Positions 5,589-5,633 of a stretch of DNA of 5,633 nucleotides are shown here, one piece after another. The stretch is taken from NCBI GenBank assembly GCA_024641625.1, contig JAHECQ010000263.1, positions 1-5,633 of the forward strand, in the 5' to 3' direction. Both the position numbers and the translations under genes were made by a program. Each line of letters starts with the position of its first letter. Positions within the stretch are counted from its first letter, which is position 1. Under the pieces are notes generated by a model. It saw only the letters and a list, made by a program, of their open reading frames with translations, was not told where the DNA came from and did not search any database. The stretch is from Acidimicrobiales bacterium. Lineage in GTDB: Bacteria > Actinomycetota > Acidimicrobiia > Acidimicrobiales > SZUA-35.

Positions 5589-5633
5589 ACCCAAACCCGG
5601 TCAACTGCGTGCACCTGTTTCCTTCTGGCGACG

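Noticed and set aside
4626..5594. 322-codon open frame on the minus strand
   Set aside because: It is antisense to the metallo-hydrolase, which has all its metal ligands; the antisense product has no sensible motif.
5601..5633. Possible C-terminus of a convergent minus-strand gene (11 codons ending in TGA at 5603-5601)
   Set aside because: Only ten residues are visible (RRQKETGARS) and third codon positions are not G/C-biased as in the other genes, so it cannot be supported.

Overview
The window is high-G+C bacterial DNA. Coding is dense, stops are mostly TGA, neighbouring genes overlap by ATGA, and there is a DUF2510 envelope protein, a mycobacterial HadA/HadB-type dehydratase pair and a likely leaderless promoter. 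Together these point to Actinomycetota. The style fits Acidimicrobiia or a relative, but the exact taxon is inference.

Left part (1-2725, + strand) is a catabolic operon entered partway. It holds the C-terminal 133 residues of an alpha/beta-hydrolase, then after 43 bp an acyl-CoA-dehydrogenase-fold flavoprotein, which overlaps by 4 bp a protein of the NicX (2,5-dihydroxypyridine 5,6-dioxygenase) family. The NicX-like protein keeps the three metal ligands of that family (H275, H326, D328). The flavoprotein lacks a Glu at both usual catalytic-base positions, so it may not be an ordinary acyl-CoA dehydrogenase. In nicotinate breakdown a NicX-type ring opening is followed by an alpha/beta-hydrolase deformylase (NicD). 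The trio could therefore be a hydroxylase, ring-cleavage and deformylase set for an N-heteroaromatic compound; this is a hypothesis.

Middle (2726-3682) has a 120-bp gap and then a stand-alone envelope protein: an N-terminal DUF2510 motif, an Ala/Ser/Thr/Pro linker encoded by five 15-bp tandem repeats, one membrane helix and an outer coiled coil. Its function is unknown.

Right part (3698-5540) has two outward-facing units. On the minus strand, two hot-dog-fold genes overlap by ATGA and look like a heterodimeric HadA/HadB-type (R)-3-hydroxyacyl dehydratase/enoyl hydratase. On the plus strand is a metallo-beta-lactamase-fold hydrolase with a full set of metal ligands. The two units share a 35-bp divergent promoter region, with a TANNNT box placed exactly for leaderless transcription of the hydrolase. 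The last 93 bp are non-coding as far as can be seen and hold a small inverted repeat and a 16-bp tandem repeat.
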